24,952 nt of DNA. Source: Deltaproteobacteria bacterium (lineage in GTDB: Bacteria; Desulfobacterota; Desulfobacteria; Desulfobacterales; B30-G6). Below the pieces are notes generated by a model, which worked only from the letters and a program-made list of their open reading frames with translations, was not told the origin of the DNA and made no database searches. Location of the stretch: positions 1 to 24,952 of the forward strand of contig JAFDAT010000021.1 in the NCBI GenBank assembly GCA_019313725.1. Reading direction: 5' to 3'. Of this stretch, positions 16,096 to 23,997 are shown in pieces (positions within the stretch are counted from its first letter, which is position 1; every line of letters starts with the position of its first letter). Position numbers and translations under genes: made by a program.

Positions 16096-19000
16096 ATGAA
16101 CTTTGCTGCCGCATTAACCACAGGCCTGAGTCACCTTCTCCGTCTGAAGCTTTATCTGGGACGCAGCCTGAATTCCGTGCCGGAAGATTCCCTTGTTTTT
16201 TTTCCCTGCCGCAGGGCAACCTTCCACTGCGGACTGGCCGGCATCGTTGCTTTAAAATCAGGGGCTGAATGGACCAAGGATGATGGTCTGACCGCGCTTC
16301 AGATGCAATTCAACCAAATAGCCGATCGAAGCTTCAGCAACTGTGCAGCGCATAACCTGTCCCTGCCGGACCATTACCTGAACGGCGGGGCAGCCCTGGA
16401 TCAATTTATGAACGACACCAAAGGGCTGAAACGCTCGCCCGCTTTCATCGACCTTTTCATGAACAAAGAACACCGGGGCCAGTTCACCGAGCTATCCGGA
16501 CAGGTATCGGCCCTGATCCAGAACGAGGAACGCGTCCTCCTGGACCGCATGGGGCATATCGAAACCGAATTTGTGGAGCTCATATCGGCCGGGCTTGAAA
16601 AATTGAAAGACGCCCACTGGTGCCTGACTGCTGAAATTCAAGATAATATCGACAGGACAAAAGCGCTCGTCACCTATCCTCCGGCGGCACGGAACCAGAC
16701 ATCCGTTAAAATTTTCAAGGAAATCAATGCGGTTCTCAACAGTATTGACCGTTTGGAAGTCCGGGGCCGGGATTCAGCCGGGATTTCGCTGTTGTTCATT
16801 CTCGAAAAAGATGCGTTCCTGGCGTTTCAGAATGTCCTGGAACAGGATGATCTCCTGTCTGCACTCGAAAAACGAACATCAAAAATGGTCTTGCTCAACA
16901 ACGGCATCACTGTATTTCCACCCGGACCCGGAGAGGCGGCAGGACCGGCCTCGATTACCTTTACCTATAAAATTGCGGCGGAAATCGGCAGCTTGGGAGA
17001 CAACGTCGCTTATATCCGTGAACAGATAAAAAAAGATGCCATCTTCCAGAGACTGGCCACCTGCTCCTGCAGCCGCTACACGATCTCTTCCCACACACGC
17101 TGGGCCTCTATCGGTGAAATCAGCGAGGCCAACTGTCACCCTGTAGATAATATGCTGGCGGGAGAAGACGTTCAAAGAGAAGGCATCATCCATGCCTGCC
17201 TCAACGGCGATATTGATAACTACCTCGACCTGAAAGCGGAATTGGAAAATCAGGGCCTTTGCATGCCCGCTCAAATTTCTACAGACACCAAAATGATACC
17301 CTTGCAGATCGAACAGTATGTCCGCAAGGGATTCGACGTGCAGGAGGCTTTTCGCCTGGCGGTAAACAGCTTTCAAGGGTCCCATGCCATCAGCATGCAC
17401 ACCGATCTTGCCCCGGGAAAGCTGTTCCTTGCTCAGAAAGGCAGCGGGCAGGCCATATTTATCGGACTCTCCGAGGACATGTATATGCCGGCCTCCGAGG
17501 TGTACGGGTTCGTCGAGGAGACATCCGACTATCTGAGACTGGATGGAGAAAAGGTCGTGGACGGTACCAAGGGCAAAACCCAGGGCCAAATTTTCATACT
17601 GGACCAGGCCTCATCCGGTGGGGTCAGGGGCATTACAGCCATGTACTATGACGGCACCCCCGTTCAACTGGATGACCGCGATATCAAGCACACCGACATT
17701 ACCTCGCGGGACATTGACCGACAAAATTTTCCCCACTATTTCCTGAAGGAAATCTCCGAGTCTCCGCGTTCGGTGGAAAAAACACTTCACAACCGTTGGA
17801 AATCCGTTGACGGAAAACCGGATAGGCGCATAACGGCATTGGATGAAAGCGTATTGCCGGTGTCGCTGGCTGAAGCCATTGCCGACAAATCGATCAAACG
17901 CATCTTTTTCATCGGCCAGGGTACCGCCGGTGTAGCGGCAAAAGTCTGCGCAGACATCCTGGACTATTATTTGAATGATCCGCTTTTATACATCGACGCG
18001 TTGAAGGCTTCGGAGCTGAGCGGTTCCAAACTCAGAGAAAGCGATGCACCGGACAGCATGGCCGACACGCTTATCGTTGCCATCAGCCAGTCCGGAACGA
18101 CTACGGACACCAACCGTACCGTTGACATGGTCAGGGAAAGAGGTGCAGCGACACTGGCCATCGTAAACCGCAGAGATTCAGATCTCACCTTCAAGGTGGA
18201 CGGTGTGATGTACACAAGCACCGGCCGTGACCTTGAAATGTCGGTCGCCTCCACAAAGGCCTTTTATTCACAGATTGTTGCCGGCGCTCTTTTGGGTCTG
18301 CACATTGCCTACCTGGCGGGTAAAAGAGGTACTGAATTCGTATCCCAGGAACTTGCCGACCTTCTTGAAATTCCCGCCCATATGGAAACCATCCTGAATA
18401 TGCAGGCAGAAATTGCCGTTTCTGCGCGCAAACTAGCCGCCACGAAAGTTTATTGGGCTGCCGTCGGCAGCGGCTCCAACAAAGCTTCGGCCGACGAAAT
18501 ACGCATCAAACTGAGTGAACTCTGTTACAAGACCATCTCCTCGGATTTTGTTGAAGACAAAAAGCACATCGACCTGTCCTCCGAACCCCTCATCATTATT
18601 TGTGCAGCAGGATCAAGAGATACCGTTATCGGCGACATCATCAAGGACACGGCTATCTTCAAAGCGCACAAAGCCACACCCGTCGTCATAGCGGATGCGG
18701 GAGAACAGCGGTTCGATCCGTATGCGGAAGACATTTTCCATGTCCCGGTGATCAGCGAACACCTTGCCCCGATAGTGAACACCCTGGTGGGGCATATATG
18801 GGGTTACTATGCGGCCCTGGCCATCAATGAAGGTTCGAAATTTCTCGACGAATTCCGAAAGGAGACCCAAAAAAGCATTGAAGACCGCGCCCGGGAAGGA
18901 CTGGATGTATATGAAGTTATCCTGGAAAAATCATTCAGGGAACGTGTGGCCGTGTTTTACAAGGCTTTCAGGGCAAAAAGACGGCAGAAACACTATCCGC

Positions 19001-19821
19001 TTTCCATAGCCAGGGCATCCGACCTGATCCTGCTATTGAAATATTTGTCGGGAAGACTCCCCGTGTCCGATTTTGAAATTGATTTCGCTGTCAAGGGAAC
19101 CGCTTTGAACATGCTGAAAACCCTGTTCGAATATCTGGGCGAGTCCATTAACAGCATGTCCCGTCCCATCGATGCCATCAAACACCAGGCAAAAACAGTC
19201 ACCGTGGGCACCAGCCGGATCAGTGAAAAAATTGGAGGACTTCTCTTTGACCTGCTGGCGGAAGATGGGCTGAATGTTTCCCAACTGACCAACAAAAATG
19301 TGCTTGTGCTTAAAAATCTTCAGCAGATTATTGCCCACATCGAGGGGTCCATTCTCTACCACATCGATCATTTGAACCTGCTGGGCGAACCCACCCGGGA
19401 CACGACCATAACGGTTGTCGTTAAAAAAGGAGTGCTCAAACCGATTCCATCCCGCGTCGAAACAGACACGGCCCTCAAGGGGACGAAACGGATCATCGTC
19501 AGGCAGGGCAACGTCTACATCGGCAAGGGACGCAAGGATGGCCGTTCCATCCTGGTAATCCCCGCCATGTCTTCCGGCGGGAACATCATTGAAAACCTGC
19601 TGCTGCTCAACATCGTCTTCAAGAGCAATGTGGACCTGGATGTCAAGGTCAGAGCCTTGGGCGGTAAGTATGAGCACATTAAAAACATCGTTCAGGAAAA
19701 CAGTATCGAGTGGCAAGACCACCTCATCGATAAAATCGAGATCGATGCGTTGTTCGGCCTCTCGGCCGAAAAAATCGGTGAACGCATCATTTCCGATACC
19801 AATGGATCGATCAAGGCTTGA
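16096..19821 (+). CDS. Very long GlmS-like glutamine amidotransferase / sugar-phosphate isomerase
   Basis: 1241 residues, about twice a normal GlmS (about 609). GlmS makes glucosamine-6-P from fructose-6-P and glutamine for peptidoglycan and lipid A. Glutaminase signatures appear in GlmS order: CGLAGIVA (C45), RGRDSAG (223-229), HTRWA (from 333), NG (370-371), TDT (396-398) and HYFLKEI (from 547). The first SIS domain has GQGTA (607-611) and SQSGTTTDT (664-672); the second has GSGSN (791-795) and KH (823-824). About 150 residues are inserted after C45 and about 65 before HTRWA, and roughly 300 unrecognised residues follow the second SIS domain. The presumed nucleophile C45 is not at the N-terminus. 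I prefer ATG 16096 (AAAGGA 9 nt upstream) over 16060, which lies in a repeat without ribosome site. Confidence 0.88.
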   Translation: MNFAAALTTGLSHLLRLKLYLGRSLNSVPEDSLVFFPCRRATFHCGLAGIVALKSGAEWTKDDGLTALQMQFNQIADRSFSNCAAHNLSLPDHYLNGGAALDQFMNDTKGLKRSPAFIDLFMNKEHRGQFTELSGQVSALIQNEERVLLDRMGHIETEFVELISAGLEKLKDAHWCLTAEIQDNIDRTKALVTYPPAARNQTSVKIFKEINAVLNSIDRLEVRGRDSAGISLLFILEKDAFLAFQNVLEQDDLLSALEKRTSKMVLLNNGITVFPPGPGEAAGPASITFTYKIAAEIGSLGDNVAYIREQIKKDAIFQRLATCSCSRYTISSHTRWASIGEISEANCHPVDNMLAGEDVQREGIIHACLNGDIDNYLDLKAELENQGLCMPAQISTDTKMIPLQIEQYVRKGFDVQEAFRLAVNSFQGSHAISMHTDLAPGKLFLAQKGSGQAIFIGLSEDMYMPASEVYGFVEETSDYLRLDGEKVVDGTKGKTQGQIFILDQASSGGVRGITAMYYDGTPVQLDDRDIKHTDITSRDIDRQNFPHYFLKEISESPRSVEKTLHNRWKSVDGKPDRRITALDESVLPVSLAEAIADKSIKRIFFIGQGTAGVAAKVCADILDYYLNDPLLYIDALKASELSGSKLRESDAPDSMADTLIVAISQSGTTTDTNRTVDMVRERGAATLAIVNRRDSDLTFKVDGVMYTSTGRDLEMSVASTKAFYSQIVAGALLGLHIAYLAGKRGTEFVSQELADLLEIPAHMETILNMQAEIAVSARKLAATKVYWAAVGSGSNKASADEIRIKLSELCYKTISSDFVEDKKHIDLSSEPLIIICAAGSRDTVIGDIIKDTAIFKAHKATPVVIADAGEQRFDPYAEDIFHVPVISEHLAPIVNTLVGHIWGYYAALAINEGSKFLDEFRKETQKSIEDRAREGLDVYEVILEKSFRERVAVFYKAFRAKRRQKHYPLSIARASDLILLLKYLSGRLPVSDFEIDFAVKGTALNMLKTLFEYLGESINSMSRPIDAIKHQAKTVTVGTSRISEKIGGLLFDLLAEDGLNVSQLTNKNVLVLKNLQQIIAHIEGSILYHIDHLNLLGEPTRDTTITVVVKKGVLKPIPSRVETDTALKGTKRIIVRQGNVYIGKGRKDGRSILVIPAMSSGGNIIENLLLLNIVFKSNVDLDVKVRALGGKYEHIKNIVQENSIEWQDHLIDKIEIDALFGLSAEKIGERIISDTNGSIKA

Positions 19822-19859
19822 TCGTGTGATGCCTGCGAGGTGCATGGCCCGCTGATAAA

Positions 19860-19889
19860 CCGGCTGCGCTTTTCGCAAAGGCCTGCCGG
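19860..19889 (+). terminator. Possible weak terminator hairpin after the GlmS-like gene
   Basis: CCGGC-TGCG, loop CTTTT, CGCA, a 3' bulge of 7 nt, then GCCGG, followed only by ATTCATTTTA. The T-rich tail is poor. A 17-bp palindrome CGATCAAG-G-CTTGATCG also spans the stop codon at 19808-19824. Either might end the transcript, but neither is convincing. Confidence 0.25.
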
Positions 19890-19944
19890 CATTCATTTTA
19901 CAGAATGATTTCCCTTAAAACCCCTATAAATGAGCATTTACCTA

Positions 19945-19973
19945 TTGACTTTCATTTTCTTTATTACTATAAA
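19945..19973 (+). promoter_or_regulatory. Strong sigma70-type promoter of the HU gene
   Basis: TTGACT (19945-19950), exact 17-nt spacer, TATAAA (19968-19973). Each hexamer has five of six consensus bases, in an AT-rich context. The leader would be about 50 nt. This is the best promoter in the window and fits an abundant nucleoid protein. Confidence 0.75.
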
Positions 19974-20032
19974 TCGCGATTAATTGATGTCCGTTCGTAA
20001 CATCAACAAACACTTAACAAGGGGGGGAGAAG

Positions 20033-20305
20033 ATGACAAAGGCAGAATTGATTGAACAAATGGCAAAAGATGCAAACATTTCCAAAGCTGCAGCCGGGGC
20101 TGCGTTGAATTCATTCACCGCAGGCGTTACCAAAGCCTTGAAAAAGCGTAATGGCAAAGTCACCCTCGTTGGCTTCGGAACCTTCAAGAAGGTCTACCGC
20201 AAAACGCGTAAAGGAAGAAATCCGCAGACTGGCGAAGTTATCAAAATCAAGGGTAAAAACGTCGTCAAATTTTCAACCGGTAAAAAATTGCAGGACGCCA
20301 TTTAA
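20033..20305 (+). CDS. HU-type histone-like DNA-binding protein
   Basis: 90 residues, the standard HU length. HU dimers coat and bend DNA without strong sequence specificity and compact the nucleoid. The sequence follows the family throughout: MTKAELIEQMAKDANISKAA at the N-terminus, VGFGTFKK at 46-53, and the DNA-binding arm GRNPQTGEVIKI with the intercalating Pro64. The C-terminal segment VVKFSTGKKLQDAI is typical. A purine-rich ribosome site (GGGGGGGAGAAG) precedes the ATG. It has its own promoter and a strong terminator 120 bp after the stop, so it is a single-gene unit. It is more HU-like than the IHF-like protein at 8395. Confidence 0.95.
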   Translation: MTKAELIEQMAKDANISKAAAGAALNSFTAGVTKALKKRNGKVTLVGFGTFKKVYRKTRKGRNPQTGEVIKIKGKNVVKFSTGKKLQDAI

Positions 20306-20423
20306 TTATTATCAACTTGCTCAATCATCCCAGAGGCCCTTTCCGCGTAGGCTACAAACGGACTACCATTGACCGGCGGAAATCACCCAAGGGGTAGTTT
20401 CAGACGGATACTCAGTCATAACA

Positions 20424-20470
20424 GGCGGCCCGACCGGCTTGCAAAAGCGGTTGGGCTGCCTTTTCTTTTA
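20424..20470 (+). terminator. Rho-independent terminator after the HU gene
   Basis: A 13-bp stem, GGCGGCCCGACCG (20424-20436) against CGGTTGGGCTGCC (20448-20460) with two G-U pairs and an 11-nt loop, is followed by TTTTCTTTTA. It rules out an upstream extension of the next reading frame as a sensible start. The preceding 118 bp show no recognisable gene. Confidence 0.88.
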
Positions 20471-20510
20471 CTTATTGTATTTCCGGGCCGCAGCCGTTAC
20501 AATGACATTC

Positions 20511-21284
20511 ATGGCCAAGCGCTCCTTAACCAAAAGAATCATAAGGCATCCCATTACCGTCAAAGTGGCCGCATTTGTCGGAAGCCTTCTGGCCTGGTCT
20601 CTGCTGCACCTGCTGTTCTTCACCTGTCGCCGGCATATTTTCGGGTTCGACACCCTGGATGCCATATTGACTGAAAACAACGGGAAAGTCTTGGGCTCCA
20701 CCTGGCACCGTTCCATTTTTTTCAGTGTCTATTTCCATCGAAACAGGAAAGGCGCGATCATGTCCAGCCGGAGCCGCGACGGGGAAATCATCACCGCGAT
20801 TCTGCACCGCTTCGGCTATCATACCCCCCGGGGGAGTAGCGGCAGGAAAAAGGGCGGTCACCTGGGGTTGAAAGCATTTGTCGACTATGTCAACCAGGGC
20901 AACCCCGGCGGACTTGCGGTCGATGCCCCGCTCGGCCCCCCGCATGTGTCCAAACGGGGCATCGTACTCGCTGCCGCCAAGACAGGAGCACCGCTTTTAC
21001 CCCAGGTCTGGTATGCCCGCCCCAATGTCCGTTTTAAAAGTTGGGACGGCACCATCATCCCCAAACCCTTTTCTGAAATTGTCATGATTATCGACCACGA
21101 GCCGATCCACGTACCCGAGAATGCGTCCAAAGAAGTCATAGAACAGTACAGAAAATTGATGGATGAACGGATGCTGCACCTTACCTACCAGGTAGACAAC
21201 TGGTTCGACCTTCGTGATACATATCCGGACCCTCGCGACATTCCCGTACCATCCCCCATCCCCCCGCCTTCGCTCGTATCTTGA
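20511..21284 (+). CDS. DUF374-type lysophospholipid acyltransferase family protein
   Basis: 257 residues. DUF374 proteins are related to lysophospholipid and lipid A acyltransferases and are expected at the inner membrane; the exact acyl acceptor is not known. A basic N-terminus is followed by a hydrophobic anchor at about residues 18-40. Family features in order are STWHRS (probable catalytic His), SRSRDGE, RFGYHTPRGSSGRKKGG, VDAPLGPPHVSKRG and AAKTGAPLLP. The tail is proline-rich. The start is placed at ATG 20511 because the longer frame begins inside a terminator; ATG 20502 is nearly as good, and neither has a ribosome site. It lies close to LPS-related genes in this window, so a role in lipid A or another envelope lipid is plausible but inferred. 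Confidence 0.82.
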   Translation: MAKRSLTKRIIRHPITVKVAAFVGSLLAWSLLHLLFFTCRRHIFGFDTLDAILTENNGKVLGSTWHRSIFFSVYFHRNRKGAIMSSRSRDGEIITAILHRFGYHTPRGSSGRKKGGHLGLKAFVDYVNQGNPGGLAVDAPLGPPHVSKRGIVLAAAKTGAPLLPQVWYARPNVRFKSWDGTIIPKPFSEIVMIIDHEPIHVPENASKEVIEQYRKLMDERMLHLTYQVDNWFDLRDTYPDPRDIPVPSPIPPPSLVS

Positions 21285-21347
21285 AATAAGCAGAACGCTG
21301 ATTGAAGACCATGCTCACAGCCACTTAAAAACACCCGGCAATATGTA

Positions 21348-21365
21348 TGAATATATATTCATTCA
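21348..21365 (+). promoter_or_regulatory. FadR-like operator box, distal
   Basis: The 18-mer from 21348 to 21365 begins TGAATAT and ends TTCATTCA; the 16 bp at 21347-21362 are a perfect palindrome. It shares 14 of 18 positions with the proximal box at 21524. From memory, the Bacillus FadR consensus is TGAATGANTANTCATTCA, and this box differs from it at two defined positions. Function is inferred. Confidence 0.45.
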
Positions 21366-21493
21366 TAGCCCCATTTAAAAAATAGTAAAATTTTCCGAAT
21401 AAAATCTAATGCCACGTCAATAACATTTCCTTACCAGTTGATATCATTGTTTAATTAAAATTTCTCCATTCTTTCAATGCCCGTGTATTTCCC

Positions 21494-21522
21494 TTGACAA
21501 CCCGCGCATGAACCTGTAGGAA
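21494..21522 (+). promoter_or_regulatory. Candidate promoter of the fadN-fadA operon
   Basis: A perfect -35 hexamer TTGACA (21494-21499) with, 17 nt later, a weak -10 TAGGAA (21517-21522). Initiation would fall near 21529, inside the proximal operator-like box, which fits repression by steric block. The remaining upstream gap (21285-21493) is AT-rich and holds only the distal box. Confidence 0.45.
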
Positions 21523-21523
21523 A

Positions 21524-21543
21524 TAAATGAATGTTCATTCATT
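21524..21543 (+). promoter_or_regulatory. FadR-like operator box, proximal, overlapping the likely transcription start
   Basis: AATGAATG-TT-CATTCATT is a perfect 8-bp inverted repeat (21526-21543). Read as an 18-mer from 21524 it begins TAAATGA and ends TTCATTCA, aligning with the distal box. TGAATG half-sites are typical of TetR-family fatty-acid regulators. It lies 30-50 nt before the fadN start. Confidence 0.5.
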
Positions 21544-21573
21544 ATTATATTTATCCCGAATCAGGAGGTATGT

Positions 21574-23877
21574 ATGCACAGAAAAATCAGAAAAGTGGCA
21601 GTCATCGGATCAGGTGTCATGGGAGGCGGCATAGCCGCTTTGCTGGCCGGTGCCGGTATTAAAACCCTGCTCCCTGATATTGTCCCCCTTGACCTGAAAA
21701 ATGATGAAAAAGATGACCCGCAGGCCCGCAACAGAATCGCCAAAGCCGGGCTGGATGCAGTCATGGTGTCAAAACCGTCTCTTCTCATGCAGAAAAAGGA
21801 TGCGGAGCTGATATCAATCGGCAACCTCGAAGATGATTTTGACCAGTTGGCGACCTGTGACTGGATTGTAGAAGTGGTCGTGGAAAACCTGAAAATAAAG
21901 CACGACCTGTTCCAGCGCATCGAGGGCATCAGAAAACCGGGCAGCATCGTGTCCTCCAACACATCCGGCATTCCCCTGGAAGCCATGTCAAAAGGTTTGA
22001 GTTCCGAATTCCGACAGTATTTCCTGGGGACTCATTTTTTCAACCCGGTGCGCTATATGAAGTTACTCGAAATCATACCCGGAGAAGAAACACTACCGGA
22101 AGTCCTCGACTTCATGGCGGACTTCGGCGGACGCATTCTCGGCAAGGGCATTGTATGGGCCAAAGACACGCCTAACTTCGTGGGGAATCGTATCGGTATA
22201 CACGGCATGGTCAAAGCCATGCAGATCATGCTTGAGGACGGCCTGACGATTCCGGAAGTCGATGCACTGTTCGGCCCCGCCCTTGGGCGCCCAAAGACCG
22301 CCATGTTCAGGACCGCCGACCTGGTAGGACTCGATGTTCTCAGTCATGTTGCCGGGAACACCTATGAACTGGTTACCGACGACGAATCCAGGGACAGCTT
22401 TGTCATTCCCGACTATATGTCCCGCATGATCGACAAGAATCTGCTCGGGAAAAAAACAAGCGCCGGTTTTTACAAAACCGACCTGACGCCCGAGTGGAAA
22501 AAAATCCGAAAAGTCATCGACCCGGCCACCCTGGAAGGCTCCCGGTTTGCCTGGAAGGCCGCCGCGGCCAACCTGATATACTCGGCCAATCGGATTCCCG
22601 AAATTTCCGACACCATCGTTGAAATCGACAACGCCATGAAGTGGGGCTTTAACTTTGAAATGGGCCCCTTTGAAACCTGGGATGCCATAGGGGTGGCCGA
22701 ATCCGTCCAGAAAATGGAGCAGGACGGTTTGCCTGTACCCGGCAATGTAAAAGCCATGCTGGCAGCCGGCCATACGTCATTTTTCAAAACTGAAAACGGC
22801 CAACGCTTCTATTTCGATTTCACCGACGAGGACTACAAACCGGTGAAGGAAAGCGGCGACATCATCACCCTGGCCGCTCTGAAAGCCGACGGCAAGGTGA
22901 TCCAGTCCAACCCTTCCGCCACGCTTGTCGACCTGGGCGACGGTGTTGCCTGCCTGGAATTTCACACGAAAATGAATTCCCTGAACCAGGAGATCATCAC
23001 CGCCATCCATGACGCGCTGGACCATGTCGATGCCAACGGCAAAGGCCTTGTCTTCGGCAACCAGGCTGGCGGAATGCCCGGTGCGTTTTCTGCAGGCGCG
23101 GATCTCTCCGCGGTGAGAGCGGCCGTTGACCAGGGCCGGTTTTCAGAAATCGAAGAAATGATCAAGGGACTCCAGTACGGGCTGGCAAAAGCCCGCTACG
23201 CCGCCTTTCCGGTCGTTGCCGCACCTTACGGAATGACCCTGGGCGGCGGTTGCGAAGTCTGCCTGGCGTCGGATAAAATCGTCGCCCACACGGAGCTGTT
23301 CATGGGCTTCGTGGAGTTCGGCGTCGGCCTCCTGCCGGCCGGCGGTGGTTGCCTTGCACTGTGGAGAAATTTCGTAGCCTCCATTCCCGATGCCGTCCCC
23401 GATGCTGACCTGACCCGCTTTTTCATCCCCGCATTCATGGCCATCGGCATGGCCAAGGTTTCCATGTCGGCTGCCGAAGCCAGAGCCAACGGTTTCCTGC
23501 GCTCTGTCGATCGAATCGTATTCAACAAGGACTACCTTATCGGCGAGGCAAAAAAAGAGGTACTCAAAATGGTGGACGAGGGTTACACGCCACCCGCCAA
23601 AAGAAAAATAAAAGTTCTTGGCGAGGCTGCCCAGGGCATGGTAAACGCCCAGATTTCCGACATGCAGAAAGCGCATTATATCAGCGAATACGATGCTTTT
23701 GTACTCAAGAGAATCGCCTACGTGATGAGCGGCGGAGCTGTGCGCAGCAACAGCATGATCGACGAAGACGTCATACTGACGCTTGAAAGAGAAGCCTTTG
23801 TCGATTTGCTCAAAGAGGAAAAAACCATTGCCAGGATAGACCATATGCTCAAAACCGGCAAACCCCTCAGGAATTGA
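21574..23877 (+). CDS. FadN-type 3-hydroxyacyl-CoA dehydrogenase / enoyl-CoA hydratase
   Basis: 767 residues. It performs the hydration and NAD-dependent oxidation steps of fatty-acid beta-oxidation. The domain order is dehydrogenase first, as in Bacillus FadN and opposite to E. coli FadB. The NAD-binding GSGVMGGG is at 12-19, catalytic His154 in GTHFFNPVR, and NFVGNRIG at 201-208. Dehydrogenase C-terminal domains extend to about residue 440. The crotonase domain starts near 450, with oxyanion loop SAGADL and both catalytic glutamates, E561 (GGGCE) and E581 (VEFGVGLLPAGGG). A perfect AGGAGG ribosome site precedes the ATG. A thiolase gene follows after 120 bp. In an anaerobe, electrons released here would feed respiration, and the enzyme could also run in reverse. 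Confidence 0.93.
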   Translation: MHRKIRKVAVIGSGVMGGGIAALLAGAGIKTLLPDIVPLDLKNDEKDDPQARNRIAKAGLDAVMVSKPSLLMQKKDAELISIGNLEDDFDQLATCDWIVEVVVENLKIKHDLFQRIEGIRKPGSIVSSNTSGIPLEAMSKGLSSEFRQYFLGTHFFNPVRYMKLLEIIPGEETLPEVLDFMADFGGRILGKGIVWAKDTPNFVGNRIGIHGMVKAMQIMLEDGLTIPEVDALFGPALGRPKTAMFRTADLVGLDVLSHVAGNTYELVTDDESRDSFVIPDYMSRMIDKNLLGKKTSAGFYKTDLTPEWKKIRKVIDPATLEGSRFAWKAAAANLIYSANRIPEISDTIVEIDNAMKWGFNFEMGPFETWDAIGVAESVQKMEQDGLPVPGNVKAMLAAGHTSFFKTENGQRFYFDFTDEDYKPVKESGDIITLAALKADGKVIQSNPSATLVDLGDGVACLEFHTKMNSLNQEIITAIHDALDHVDANGKGLVFGNQAGGMPGAFSAGADLSAVRAAVDQGRFSEIEEMIKGLQYGLAKARYAAFPVVAAPYGMTLGGGCEVCLASDKIVAHTELFMGFVEFGVGLLPAGGGCLALWRNFVASIPDAVPDADLTRFFIPAFMAIGMAKVSMSAAEARANGFLRSVDRIVFNKDYLIGEAKKEVLKMVDEGYTPPAKRKIKVLGEAAQGMVNAQISDMQKAHYISEYDAFVLKRIAYVMSGGAVRSNSMIDEDVILTLEREAFVDLLKEEKTIARIDHMLKTGKPLRN

Positions 23878-23938
23878 GAGACGCTGACACCTAAAGTATC
23901 GGTCCCCTGGATCTGCAGAGGACTCGATTGCAGACAAC

Positions 23939-23978
23939 AGCGGCAACGCCGCTTTTAACGGATTCGCCTGGCGAATCC
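23939..23978 (+). other. Two tandem hairpins in the fadN-fadA intercistronic gap
   Basis: AGCGGC-AAC-GCCGCT (23939-23953) is followed by a short T-run, and GGATTCGC-CTG-GCGAATCC (23960-23978) is an 8-bp perfect stem ending 5 nt before the AAGGAGG ribosome site of the thiolase gene. The first is terminator-like but short. Attenuation, RNA cleavage or protection of mRNA ends are possible roles (inference). Confidence 0.5.
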
Positions 23979-23997
23979 ACTCAAGGAGGAACACACG

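Noticed and set aside
20360..20400. ACTACC/GGTAGT inverted repeat considered as a small RNA or second terminator
   Set aside because: The arms are only 6 bp with a 25-nt loop and no T-run longer than three; too weak to call.
20439..20510. Upstream extension of the DUF374 reading frame to a TTG at 20439
   Set aside because: That start lies in the loop of a strong terminator, so it would not be on a normal transcript; family homology also begins near 20511.
23143..23994. 283-codon minus-strand frame opposite the hydratase domain
   Set aside because: Shadow of the FadN-type gene, whose catalytic residues are all on the plus strand.
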